A DNA stretch of 64,000 bases, taken from NCBI GenBank assembly GCA_964602595.1, contig CAZRRO010000002.1, positions 186,001 through 250,000 on the forward strand. Direction: 5' to 3'. The notes under the pieces were generated by a model. It had not been told where the DNA came from and ran no database searches. It was given only the letters and a program-made list of their open reading frames with translations. Positions within the stretch are counted from its first letter, which is position 1; each line of letters starts with the position of its first letter. Of this stretch, positions 1 to 7,400 are shown one piece after another. Both the position numbers and the translations under genes were made by a program. Source of the stretch: CAIWAH01 sp964602595 (GTDB lineage Bacteria; Verrucomicrobiota; Verrucomicrobiia; Limisphaerales; UBA9464).

Positions 1-1053
1 GGCCGGCAGGAAATCATCCTCGGCGAACAACGCATCGTGGGTCCGCTCGCGTGGAACAACGTCCAACGCCAATGGGACGCCGTCCGCCTGCGTTACCAGA
101 CTTCGATCGGCTCATTCGACGCCTGGGGCAGCTACCTGGTGGCCCCGCGTGACGAGCACTTCAACGAATGGAACGAGGACGAGGCGTTCTCCGGAATCCA
201 GTTCACGACCAAGAAGATTCCCAAGCTCTGGAGCGAGTTCTATTTCCTCTCCCGCAACGTCGGCAAAGACGCCACCGCCGGGTATCTCGGGACAGTGCCC
301 GCCCCGTTCCGCGCGCCGGCCGCCCAGGACATCTACACGGTCGGCACCTACCTGAAGAACTCGACCAACGACTGGCAGAACGTCGATTTCGGCCTCCAAG
401 CCTACTACCAGTTCGGCAACTTCCGCGACTTCCGGAACCAGGGCGCCTTCGCGGTGCGCGAGGAGCACAGCGCGTATGCCGTCATCGGCGCCGCCGGCTA
501 CACGTGGAAGGAAAGCACTTTTTCGCCCCGGCTCGGCTTCGAATACAGCCACGCCTCGGGCGACAACGATCCGCTGGATGGCGACCACAACACCTTCGTC
601 CATCTCTATCCCACCGGCCACCTCTTCTACGGTTACGCCGACTTCACCTCGCTCCAGAACATCCACAACCTTCGCCTCCAGAGCTCCATCATGCTGACGC
701 CGCGGATCCGGTTGCAGGTGGACGGCCACGCCAAGTTCCTCGCGACCGTGAATGACGCGTTCTACAACGTCGCCGGCCTGCCCCGCGGCGGCGCGGTCGG
801 CGCCGCCGGTGCCCAGCGGGTGAACTACCTGCCCGCCGCCGTGCGCGGAACCCGCTACGGGATCAATCCCGACGCCGGCAGCTTCGCTGGCACCGAGGTG
901 GACATCACCCTGAACTACCGGGTGCACAAGAACCTCACCCTGGAGGCCAACTACTCCCGCTTCTTCGTGGGCGACTACGTGCAGGACTCGCTCGCCCGGG
1001 TCGGCTCGCAGGATGCCGACTATTTCTACCTGCAGGCTCAGCTGAACTTCTGA
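1..1053 (+). CDS. Alginate-export-family outer-membrane porin, 5' end missing
   Basis: The reading frame is open from base 1, so the gene starts upstream of the window; the GTG at 37 is internal. The first residues (GRQEIILGEQRIVGPLAW) match the conserved core of the alginate_exp family, where GRQ-x-G-x-RLVG-x-W precedes a beta-barrel. The rest is rich in alternating aromatic and polar residues, as in a transmembrane beta-barrel, and ends in F (QAQLNF), the usual outer-membrane terminal aromatic. Family members are passive outer-membrane channels. Its place ahead of nitrite and nitrate reductase genes suggests uptake of an anionic nitrogen source, but the substrate cannot be read from sequence. 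158 bases separate it from the next gene. Confidence 0.8.
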   Translation, partial: GRQEIILGEQRIVGPLAWNNVQRQWDAVRLRYQTSIGSFDAWGSYLVAPRDEHFNEWNEDEAFSGIQFTTKKIPKLWSEFYFLSRNVGKDATAGYLGTVPAPFRAPAAQDIYTVGTYLKNSTNDWQNVDFGLQAYYQFGNFRDFRNQGAFAVREEHSAYAVIGAAGYTWKESTFSPRLGFEYSHASGDNDPLDGDHNTFVHLYPTGHLFYGYADFTSLQNIHNLRLQSSIMLTPRIRLQVDGHAKFLATVNDAFYNVAGLPRGGAVGAAGAQRVNYLPAAVRGTRYGINPDAGSFAGTEVDITLNYRVHKNLTLEANYSRFFVGDYVQDSLARVGSQDADYFYLQAQLNF

Positions 1054-1095
1054 GCGCGCCCCGCCTCACGCTGCGCAACCTGCGCAAATCGCCAC

Positions 1096-1127
1096 ACACC
1101 CGCCCGGTCCGACGCCGCGGCGGGTGT
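1096..1127 (+). terminator. Possible weak terminator after the porin
   Basis: A 9-bp perfect stem (acacccgcc / ggcgggtgt) with a 14-base loop lies about 45 bases after the porin stop and is followed by a poor T-run (cgtgttt). It could attenuate rather than end transcription into the nitrite reductase operon. Confidence 0.35.
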
Positions 1128-1211
1128 CGTGTTTCCGGGGCGCCGGACTCGCCGGCCAACACTACCGTTTCCCCGCCGGACTGTTCACTCACCACCGCAT
1201 GCGCCGAACTC

Positions 1212-3083
1212 ATGGACGCGATGAAGACAATGAGCACCCCTCACACGGCCTGCGGCATCCGAAACGCTCCAGCCCTGCCGAAGATGACCGCGGTCCCTTG
1301 CCTCCCCGAAAATGCGCCCTTCACGCCCGAACAACGGGCGTGGGTGAACGGCTTCCTGGCGGGCCTCTTCTCGAATGCCAACGCGGCGACTGCCACCGGG
1401 CCGGCCCCCATCCTGGCCGGCCCGACCGCGGTCCCACTGCTGATCGCCTTCGGTTCGCAAACGGGCTCGGCCCAAGGCCTGGCCAAGCGGCTGGCCAAGG
1501 AGGCGGCCGGCCGGGGATTCAGCCCGGTGGTGAAGGAATTGAACGCCGTCACCCCGGCGGAACTGGCGACGCTCGCGCGCTGCGTCGTGATCACCAGCAC
1601 CTGGGGCGACGGCGATCCGCCGGACAACGCGGTGAACTTCTGGAGCCAGCTCAACGCTGAAACGGCGCCGCGGCTGGAACACCTCTCCTTCGCCGTGCTC
1701 GGCCTGGGCGATCGGAACTACGCCGATTTCTGCGGAGCCGCGAAGAAGTTCGATGAGCGGCTGGCCGCCCTCGGTGCGCAACGGCTCCTGCCCCGCGGCG
1801 AATGCGACGTGGACTACGAGGCGACCGCCAAAGCCTGGCTGGAAACGCTGTGGCCCGCATTGGCCGCAGCCGCCCCGGCGGCGCCCGCGTCGACGCCCGT
1901 TGAACTGCCCCCGGCTGCGCCCCCGCCGCTGGCGCCCGAGCCGCCCGCCGCGCCCAGTGTCGCCTACTCGCGATCCAACCCCTTCCCGGCCCGCCTCAAG
2001 ACCAACCGTCGCCTTAACCGCGACGGATCCCAGAAGGATACGCGGCACTTCGAAATTACGCTCGCCGGCTCCGGCCTGACCTACGAAGCCGGCGATGCAC
2101 TGGGCGTGGTGCCGACCAATTGTCCCGCCTTCGTCGAGCAGTTGCTGGCCACGCTCGGCTTCACCGGTGACGAACGGGTTGGCGATTCCAGTCCCGTCTC
2201 GATCCACCAACTTCTATCCACCGGCCTCAGCATCACCGCCGCCCCGCCGGCGTTGGTGACGGAAGCCGCCACGCGGTCGGCCAACGCCGAACTGCTCGCG
2301 TTGCTGGAACCCGCCCGGAAAGCCGAACTCGACCAATGGCTCTTCGGCCGCGACGTGGTGGACGTGCTGAAGGCTTGCCCGGGCGCGAACTTCACGCCGG
2401 CCGAATTCACCGCGTTGCTGCGCAAGCTCCAGCCGCGGCTCTATTCGATTTCCTCGTCACCCAAGGCACATCCCGGGGAAGTCCACCTCACCGTTGCGGC
2501 GGTCCGCTATACGGCCCATGGCCGGGCGAAGCAGGGCGTCTGCTCGGCCTGGCTCGCCGATCGGGTCGTGCCCGGCGAGACGCCCGTGCCAGTGTTTGTG
2601 CAGAAGTCCCACGGCTTCCGACTCCCCGCCGACTTGGCCAAGCCGGTCATCATGGTCGGGCCCGGGACTGGCATTGCGCCGTTCCGCGGGTTCCTCGAGG
2701 AGCGTCGGGCTACCGGCGCCACCGGCGAGAACTGGCTGCTCTTCGGCGACCAGCAGCGGGCCTGCGATTTCCTCTACGAGGAGGAACTCACCGCGTGGTC
2801 CAGGGACGGTCTGCTCACCCGGATCGATCTCGCGTTCAGCCGCGACCAGGCGGAGAAGATCTACGTCCAGGACCGCATGCGGGAACACGCCGGCGAACTT
2901 TGGCGCTGGCTGGAGGACGGAGCGCATTTCTACGTGTGCGGCGACGCCAAACGCATGGCCAAGGATGTGGACGCCATGCTTCACGCCGTCGTCGAGAACG
3001 CCGGCGGCCGGACCAAGGACCAAGCCGCCGAATACGTCGCGGCCCTGAAGGCGGCGAAACGCTACCAACGCGATGTCTACTGA
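1212..3083 (+). CDS. CysJ-like NADPH diflavin reductase, likely electron donor to nitrite reductase
   Basis: A 623-residue protein with the layout of sulfite reductase alpha subunit. A flavodoxin (FMN) domain covers residues ~77-220 (FGSQTGSAQGLAKRL, STWGDGDPPDNA). A proline-rich linker follows, then a CysJ-type FAD domain with RLYSISSSP near 410 and GVCSAWLAD near 442, and an NADPH domain with GPGTGIAPFRGFLEER near 483. The chain ends in tyrosine, as in this family. Electrons should run NADPH to FAD to FMN to a haemoprotein partner. The next gene overlaps by 11 bases and encodes a siroheme reductase, so this is probably its reductase rather than a true sulfite reductase subunit. In-frame ATGs at 1221, 1230 and 1284 are alternative starts; the conserved N-terminal motif begins at residue 37, so all keep it. 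Confidence 0.85.
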   Translation: MDAMKTMSTPHTACGIRNAPALPKMTAVPCLPENAPFTPEQRAWVNGFLAGLFSNANAATATGPAPILAGPTAVPLLIAFGSQTGSAQGLAKRLAKEAAGRGFSPVVKELNAVTPAELATLARCVVITSTWGDGDPPDNAVNFWSQLNAETAPRLEHLSFAVLGLGDRNYADFCGAAKKFDERLAALGAQRLLPRGECDVDYEATAKAWLETLWPALAAAAPAAPASTPVELPPAAPPPLAPEPPAAPSVAYSRSNPFPARLKTNRRLNRDGSQKDTRHFEITLAGSGLTYEAGDALGVVPTNCPAFVEQLLATLGFTGDERVGDSSPVSIHQLLSTGLSITAAPPALVTEAATRSANAELLALLEPARKAELDQWLFGRDVVDVLKACPGANFTPAEFTALLRKLQPRLYSISSSPKAHPGEVHLTVAAVRYTAHGRAKQGVCSAWLADRVVPGETPVPVFVQKSHGFRLPADLAKPVIMVGPGTGIAPFRGFLEERRATGATGENWLLFGDQQRACDFLYEEELTAWSRDGLLTRIDLAFSRDQAEKIYVQDRMREHAGELWRWLEDGAHFYVCGDAKRMAKDVDAMLHAVVENAGGRTKDQAAEYVAALKAAKRYQRDVY

Positions 3084-4884
3084 CATGAGTTCGTCCCAAA
3101 TGCCCATCACTGAGATTGCCGGCCAGAAGCTCAGCGGCGAACAGACCGCCTACCTTGAAGGACTGTTCGCTGGCCTGCGGAATCGCGGCCTGACCTTCGG
3201 CGACGTGCTGCCGAATCCCGCCGCCGCCCCGGCCAAGCCCAGCCTCGACGACCTGATTCCCGAGGAACGCCTCAAGCGTGAACTGCATCCGCTCGATGCG
3301 TATCCGCTGCTGCTCCAGCACGCCGCCGCCAACCAGGCACCGGACAAGGAATCGACCTTCCGCTTCAAGTGGCAGGGGCTGTTCTTCCTCACGCCGAACA
3401 AGGAGGCCTACATGGCCCGGCTGCGGATTCCCGGCGGGCAGCTCCACAGTTTCCAGCTCCGGGAACTCGCCAACATCGCGGACCAGCTCACCAGCGGTTA
3501 CACGCAGATCACGACCCGCGCGAATCTCCAAATGCGGCTGATTCAGCCCAAGGACACCGTGGAGTTTCTCCGCCGCATCCAGGCCATCGGCCTGCATACG
3601 CGCGGCGCGGGGGCGGACAACATCCGTAACCTGACCTGCGATCCGACCAGCGGCGTGGACCCGGATGAACTCATCGAAACGCTGCCGATTACGCAACAGC
3701 TCGGGCAGTTCATCCTGAATCACCGCGAGTTCTACGACCTGCCGCGCAAGTTCAACATCGCCTTCCACGGCGGCGGCAAGATCTCGACCGTCGAGGACAC
3801 CAACGACATCGGCTTCAAGGCGGTGAAAGTAGTAGGGCAGGCTGCTAGCCTGCCCAGTAGTGCGGGCGGCCAGCCCGCCTTGGTCACCGACCAGATCGCC
3901 GAAGGCACCTACTTCCGCTGCGCCCTCGGCGGCGCGACGGGCCACAAAGCCTTCGCCCGCGACCTCGGCGTGCTGATCCGGCCCGAGGAGATCCTGAAGG
4001 TCACCGCCGCCCTGCTGCGCGTTTACATCGCCAACGGCAACCGCGGCGACCGCAAAAAGGCGCGGCTCAAACACCTGCTCGAAACCTGGACCCTCGACCA
4101 ATACCTGACCGAGACCGAGAAACTGCTCGGCTATCAACTGCTCCGCGTTCCGGCCGACGCCCAATCCGCGATCCGCAATCCGCAATCCGCAGTTCCGCCG
4201 CATCCGCACGTCGGCGTCTTCGCGCAGAAGCAACCCGGCCTGAACTGGATTGGTGCCACGGTGGCGGTGGGCCAGATCACTTCCAAACAGCTCCGCCGCC
4301 TCGCGGAGATCGCCGACCTTTACGGCAGCGGCGAGGTCCGGCTCACCGTCTGGCAGAATGTCGTCATCCCGAACATCAAGGATGCCTTTGTCGAGACCGC
4401 GAAGAAGGCGCTCGTGAAACTGGGCTTCGACTGGCGCCAGTCGAACCTGAAGAGCGGCTTCATCGCCTGCACTGGCAATTCCTACTGCAAGTTCGCCGGG
4501 GCCGACACCAAGGGCCACGCCCTCGAACTGATGAAGTGGCTCGACGCACGCGTGACGCTCGATCAGCCGATCAACATCCATCTCACGGGCTGTCCCAACT
4601 CCTGCGCGCAGCACTACATGGGCGACATTGGGTTGCTGGGGGCCAAGGTGAAGGTCAGCGGCGAGACGGTGGAAGGTTACCACGTCTTCGTCGGCGGCGG
4701 ATTTGGCGACAAGCAGGCCGTCGGCCGCCAGCTCTTCACCGGCGTCAGCTTCGAGGCGCTGAAGCCGATGCTGGAGCGCCTGCTAAATAATTTCCTCCGC
4801 CACCGCCAGCCCGGCGAATCATTCCTCGCCTTCACGGCCCGCCACGACCTCGGCCGGCTACAGGAACTGCTGGGCGAAGCCTGA
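3073..4884 (+). CDS. nirA: Siroheme/[4Fe-4S] nitrite (or sulfite) reductase haemoprotein
   Basis: A 603-residue protein of the ferredoxin-nitrite/sulfite reductase family, which makes six-electron reductions (nitrite to ammonium or sulfite to sulfide). It has two ferredoxin-like half-domains, an RxxxxR-type siroheme contact region (TTRANLQMRL) and the siroheme-[4Fe-4S] ligands C466-x5-C472 (CTGNSYC) and C507-x3-C511 (GCPNSC). The nitrate reductase downstream favours nitrite as substrate. The start overlaps the previous stop by 11 bases; ATG at 3085 is an alternative. Two repeat-derived stretches are read through in frame, at residues ~253-270 and ~364-374. Both lie between conserved blocks and are probably tolerated surface loops. 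Confidence 0.87.
   Translation: MSTDMSSSQMPITEIAGQKLSGEQTAYLEGLFAGLRNRGLTFGDVLPNPAAAPAKPSLDDLIPEERLKRELHPLDAYPLLLQHAAANQAPDKESTFRFKWQGLFFLTPNKEAYMARLRIPGGQLHSFQLRELANIADQLTSGYTQITTRANLQMRLIQPKDTVEFLRRIQAIGLHTRGAGADNIRNLTCDPTSGVDPDELIETLPITQQLGQFILNHREFYDLPRKFNIAFHGGGKISTVEDTNDIGFKAVKVVGQAASLPSSAGGQPALVTDQIAEGTYFRCALGGATGHKAFARDLGVLIRPEEILKVTAALLRVYIANGNRGDRKKARLKHLLETWTLDQYLTETEKLLGYQLLRVPADAQSAIRNPQSAVPPHPHVGVFAQKQPGLNWIGATVAVGQITSKQLRRLAEIADLYGSGEVRLTVWQNVVIPNIKDAFVETAKKALVKLGFDWRQSNLKSGFIACTGNSYCKFAGADTKGHALELMKWLDARVTLDQPINIHLTGCPNSCAQHYMGDIGLLGAKVKVSGETVEGYHVFVGGGFGDKQAVGRQLFTGVSFEALKPMLERLLNNFLRHRQPGESFLAFTARHDLGRLQELLGEA
3829..3880 (+). repeat. Double REP-like hairpin inside nirA
   Basis: Two adjacent hairpins lie within the coding sequence. 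The first is a perfect 9-bp stem, gggcaggct/agcctgccc (3835-3843 and 3847-3855), with a 3-base loop. The second is a 6-bp stem, gcgggc/gcccgc (3862-3867 and 3873-3878). Each is preceded by the tetranucleotide GTAG (3829-3832 and 3832-3835 for the first, 3857-3860 for the second), the 5' mark of many REP elements linked to RAYT transposases. It is translated as VVGQAASLPSSAGGQPA without breaking the frame. Confidence 0.8.
4162..4191 (+). repeat. Tandem atccgc-type repeat inside nirA
   Basis: Four near-tandem copies of the hexamer atccgc, separated by ga or ca, sit in frame in nirA and are translated as QSAIRNPQSA. The segment joins two conserved blocks of the enzyme and looks like an insertion rather than family sequence. 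Confidence 0.65.
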
Positions 4885-4915
4885 GGCGCCAAGATTTCCC
4901 CGCACCCTCCCTGCC

Positions 4916-5359
4916 ATGACCAAAACCGAACTGACCGCCACGATCCTCGCCGCGAAGAAGGCGAAACCGACGACCTGGGCCGCCATCGCGCAGGCCGCGG
5001 GATTGTCCGAGGTTTACACCACCTCGGCGTGCCTCGGAGAGAACGCGCTCGAGCCCGACGCGGCCAAGCGGGTCGCGGAGTTTCTCGGGCTCGACGCCGC
5101 GTGCGCCGAGGCGCTCACCGAGTTCGCCACGAAAGGTGAGGCCGCACCGACGGTGCCCAAGGAGCCGCTGGCCTACCGCTTCCAGGAAATCATCTACGTG
5201 TATGGCCGCACCATGAAGGAGCTCATCGAGGAAAAGTTCGGGGCCGGCATCATGAGCGCCATCGACTTCACGATGGACATCGAGAAGGAGCCCGACCCAA
5301 AGGGCGACCGGGTGAAGATCACCATGAGTGGCAAATTCCTCGGCTACAAAAAGTGGTGA
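4916..5359 (+). CDS. cynS: Cyanase (cyanate hydratase)
   Basis: 147 residues, close to the usual cyanase length of about 156. The N-terminal half is the helical DNA-binding-like domain. The C-terminal half carries the catalytic triad, by alignment with the E. coli enzyme (Arg96, Glu99, Ser122): here R88 and E91 in YRFQEIIYVYG and S114 in GIMSAIDF. The enzyme turns cyanate and bicarbonate into ammonia and two CO2 in the cytoplasm and works as a decamer. It lies 31 bases after nirA and 34 before the next gene, so it is probably part of the nitrogen-assimilation operon and adds cyanate as a nitrogen source. Confidence 0.95.
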   Translation: MTKTELTATILAAKKAKPTTWAAIAQAAGLSEVYTTSACLGENALEPDAAKRVAEFLGLDAACAEALTEFATKGEAAPTVPKEPLAYRFQEIIYVYGRTMKELIEEKFGAGIMSAIDFTMDIEKEPDPKGDRVKITMSGKFLGYKKW

Positions 5360-5393
5360 GCCCACCGCCATCGCCCCCGCCAGCCCCCGGCAC

Positions 5394-7400
5394 ATGACCC
5401 GAACCGGCCACGATCCAGCGCCCGAGACCGGGGTGGTCACGCTGATCGACACTCTACTCGCCGAACAGCGGCAGCTCACGGCCGTTGAAAAGTTTGCCCG
5501 CCTCCATGAGGCGCACGCCGAACCCGAGCTCGCGCCGCATTACCGCGACCTGATCCCGCTCACCGCGTCCCGACCCGGCGAGCAATATGCCTTCGAGGTG
5601 GACCTGGACCGCTGCTCCGGCTGCAAGGGCTGCGTCACCGCCTGCCATTCCCTCAACGGGCTCGACGAAGACGAGAGCTGGCGGGAAGTCGGCTTTCTTG
5701 TGGGTGAAGCGGTGGTGCCGCTGAAGGCAGTTCGTGGGGCGGAGGCGAATGGTAGCGGTTGCGGTCCGTTCCCCCTCACCCCGGCCCTCTCCCCCGAGGA
5801 GGGGGAGAATGTCACTGCGTCCGTCGGTTCTCCGAATCCGGCTTCTCCGATTCAGGTCCGGTCAACGCCGACAGATCCCTTTCAGCCCTCGTCAACTTTG
5901 CCAGTGGATGTGGCGCAGGAGAGCGGGCGACTCCCTCTCCCCGGGGGAGAGGGTCGGGGTGAGGGGGAAGCCCGCGCCGAATCACCCAGCCGGTTTGATT
6001 CACACTCCTTCGGCAACAAGGTCATCGCCCTCCAGCAGACGGTGACCACGGCCTGCCATCACTGCGTCGAACCCGGCTGCCTGCTGGGTTGTCCCGTGCT
6101 GGCCTACGACAAGGACCCGGTCACCGGCATCGTTCGCCACCTCGATGACCAGTGCATCGGGTGCAGCTACTGCATCCTCAAGTGCCCCTACGAGGTGCCG
6201 AAGTATTCCGCCAAACGCGGCATCGTGCGGAAGTGCGACATGTGCCACGGCCGCCTGGCCGAAGGCGAAGCCCCAGCGTGTGTGCAGGCCTGTCCGAACG
6301 AGGCTATCCGCATCACGCTCGTGAAGCCCGCCGAGGTCGTCGCACAGATCCAGAAGTCGGAAGCCGGAAGTCGGAACGAGACCGCCACTTCGCACTTCGC
6401 ACTTCCGGCTTCCGACTTCAACGCGTGGCTGCCCGACTCACCGGACCCGACCATCACGCTGCCGACGACGCGTTACCTCACCCGTCAGCCCAACGCCACG
6501 TTGCGCGCCGCCGATCATGACCGGTTCAAACCTCAGCCGGCCCATTGGCCCTTGGTGTGGATGCTCCTCCTTACGCAGATGGGCGTCGGGCTGTGGGTTT
6601 CCGCCGCCGCGGTCCAAACCCAGCTCGCGCCGGCCAGCCGACTGGCCTTGATGGTCGCAGCCTGGGCGGTGCTGCACGCGGGACTCGGTGCCAGCGTCTT
6701 CCATCTCGGCCAACCCTTGCGGGCCTGGCGGGCTTTCCTCGGCTGGCGCACTTCCTGGATGAGCCGCGAGATCATCGTCTTCGGCGGCCTCTCCGGCCTC
6801 GCCACGGCCACGGTCGGAGCGGAACTGGCGCTGGCCGCGGGTCGCTGGCCTCTCGCGCTGAACCCGGCGGTCTTGGTGGCTGCAACCGCCGGGGTTGGCC
6901 TAATCGCGGTCTTCACCTCCGCGATGATCTACGTGGACACGCGGCGGCCGTGCTGGCGGGCGCAGGAAACGTTCATCCGCTTTTTCGGCCAGGTGTTCCT
7001 GCTCGGCGCGGCCGGCGCAGCCGGCGTGCTCGGTTGGTCCCATTGGCTCCGCGGCGAAGCACCCGGGGTAGCCCCCGCCCTCGCGGGCGTCGCGTTTGCC
7101 GTCCGCACCGGCCTGTTTCTCTGGGACCGGCGCCTGCGACGCGTGGCCGGCGCCGACCCCGGCCAACCGGCCCACCGGTCGGTTTGCGCGGTGCAGACGC
7201 TCTACCCCGGAATCCTGCGGACCCGGCTGTGCCTCTTCGTCGTGTCCACCTTGGCCGGCGCGTTGGCCATCGTGGGCTTCGGCGGGCTCGGTCCCATCTG
7301 GGCCACGGTGTCGTTCGCCTCGACGTTCGCCTCGTCGGTGCTCAAGCGGTTCCTGTTCTTCACGGCGACGAGCGCGCCCAAGATGCCCGGAATGCCATGA
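5394..7400 (+). CDS. Fused DmsB-like 4x[4Fe-4S] subunit and DmsC-like membrane anchor
   Basis: 668 residues. The N-terminal half is a DmsB-type iron-sulfur protein with four cysteine clusters: C74/77/80/84, C221/224/229/233, C254/257/260/264 and a fourth beginning C281-x2-C284 and ending ACVQAC. From residue ~382 the chain becomes very hydrophobic, with about eight membrane segments, like DmsC/YnfH anchors that take electrons from menaquinol. The two are normally separate genes. ATG at 5394 is preferred because the frame upstream (ATG 5328) only overlaps the end of cynS and adds nothing family-like. Its stop overlaps the nitrate reductase start (ATGA), so it probably feeds that enzyme. Repeat-derived segments occupy residues ~126-192 and ~320-342, between cysteine clusters and before the membrane part. 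Confidence 0.82.
   Translation: MTRTGHDPAPETGVVTLIDTLLAEQRQLTAVEKFARLHEAHAEPELAPHYRDLIPLTASRPGEQYAFEVDLDRCSGCKGCVTACHSLNGLDEDESWREVGFLVGEAVVPLKAVRGAEANGSGCGPFPLTPALSPEEGENVTASVGSPNPASPIQVRSTPTDPFQPSSTLPVDVAQESGRLPLPGGEGRGEGEARAESPSRFDSHSFGNKVIALQQTVTTACHHCVEPGCLLGCPVLAYDKDPVTGIVRHLDDQCIGCSYCILKCPYEVPKYSAKRGIVRKCDMCHGRLAEGEAPACVQACPNEAIRITLVKPAEVVAQIQKSEAGSRNETATSHFALPASDFNAWLPDSPDPTITLPTTRYLTRQPNATLRAADHDRFKPQPAHWPLVWMLLLTQMGVGLWVSAAAVQTQLAPASRLALMVAAWAVLHAGLGASVFHLGQPLRAWRAFLGWRTSWMSREIIVFGGLSGLATATVGAELALAAGRWPLALNPAVLVAATAGVGLIAVFTSAMIYVDTRRPCWRAQETFIRFFGQVFLLGAAGAAGVLGWSHWLRGEAPGVAPALAGVAFAVRTGLFLWDRRLRRVAGADPGQPAHRSVCAVQTLYPGILRTRLCLFVVSTLAGALAIVGFGGLGPIWATVSFASTFASSVLKRFLFFTATSAPKMPGMP
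5771..5967 (+). repeat. Composite inverted-repeat element read in frame in the DmsB-C gene
   Basis: Two 25-base arms, 5771-5795 and 5943-5967, are inverted copies with one mismatch. Each arm adjoins a local G/C-rich hairpin (ctccccc gagga gggggag on the left, cctctcccc/ggggagagg on the right). The unit of about 200 bases encodes a low-complexity segment between iron-sulfur clusters 1 and 2, starting PLTPALSPEEGE and ending LPLPGGEGRGEGE. A related arm lies between genes at 57771. Confidence 0.8.
6353..6419 (+). repeat. 19-bp perfect inverted repeat in the DmsB-C gene
   Basis: The 19-base arm at 6353-6371 (gaagtcggaagccggaagt) has its perfect reverse complement at 6401-6419, with about 29 bases between. 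It is translated in frame (QKSEAGSRNE ... ALPASDF) between the iron-sulfur half and the membrane half. Confidence 0.85.

Noticed and set aside
3829..3880. Attenuator or terminator inside nirA
   Set aside because: No T-run follows either hairpin, and the frame is conserved downstream, so a captured repeat is the better reading.
4162..4191. Possible CRISPR-like array because of tandem repeats
   Set aside because: Units are 6 bases with 2-base spacers inside a coding frame; no spacers of CRISPR length and no cas gene.
2836..4683. Long antisense frame opposite nirA (615 codons, minus strand)
   Set aside because: High GC leaves few stops in this frame; the sense strand has clear siroheme and iron-sulfur motifs, and the antisense product has no recognisable domain.
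5328..5393. Earlier start for the DmsB-C fusion inside cynS
   Set aside because: It adds 22 residues with no similarity and overlaps the cyanase C-terminus; ATG 5394 is adequate.
6545..7396. Upstream extension of nasA by 284 codons
   Set aside because: The extension overlaps the membrane half of the DmsB-C gene in another frame and has no family similarity; the ATGA overlap gives a natural start at 7397.
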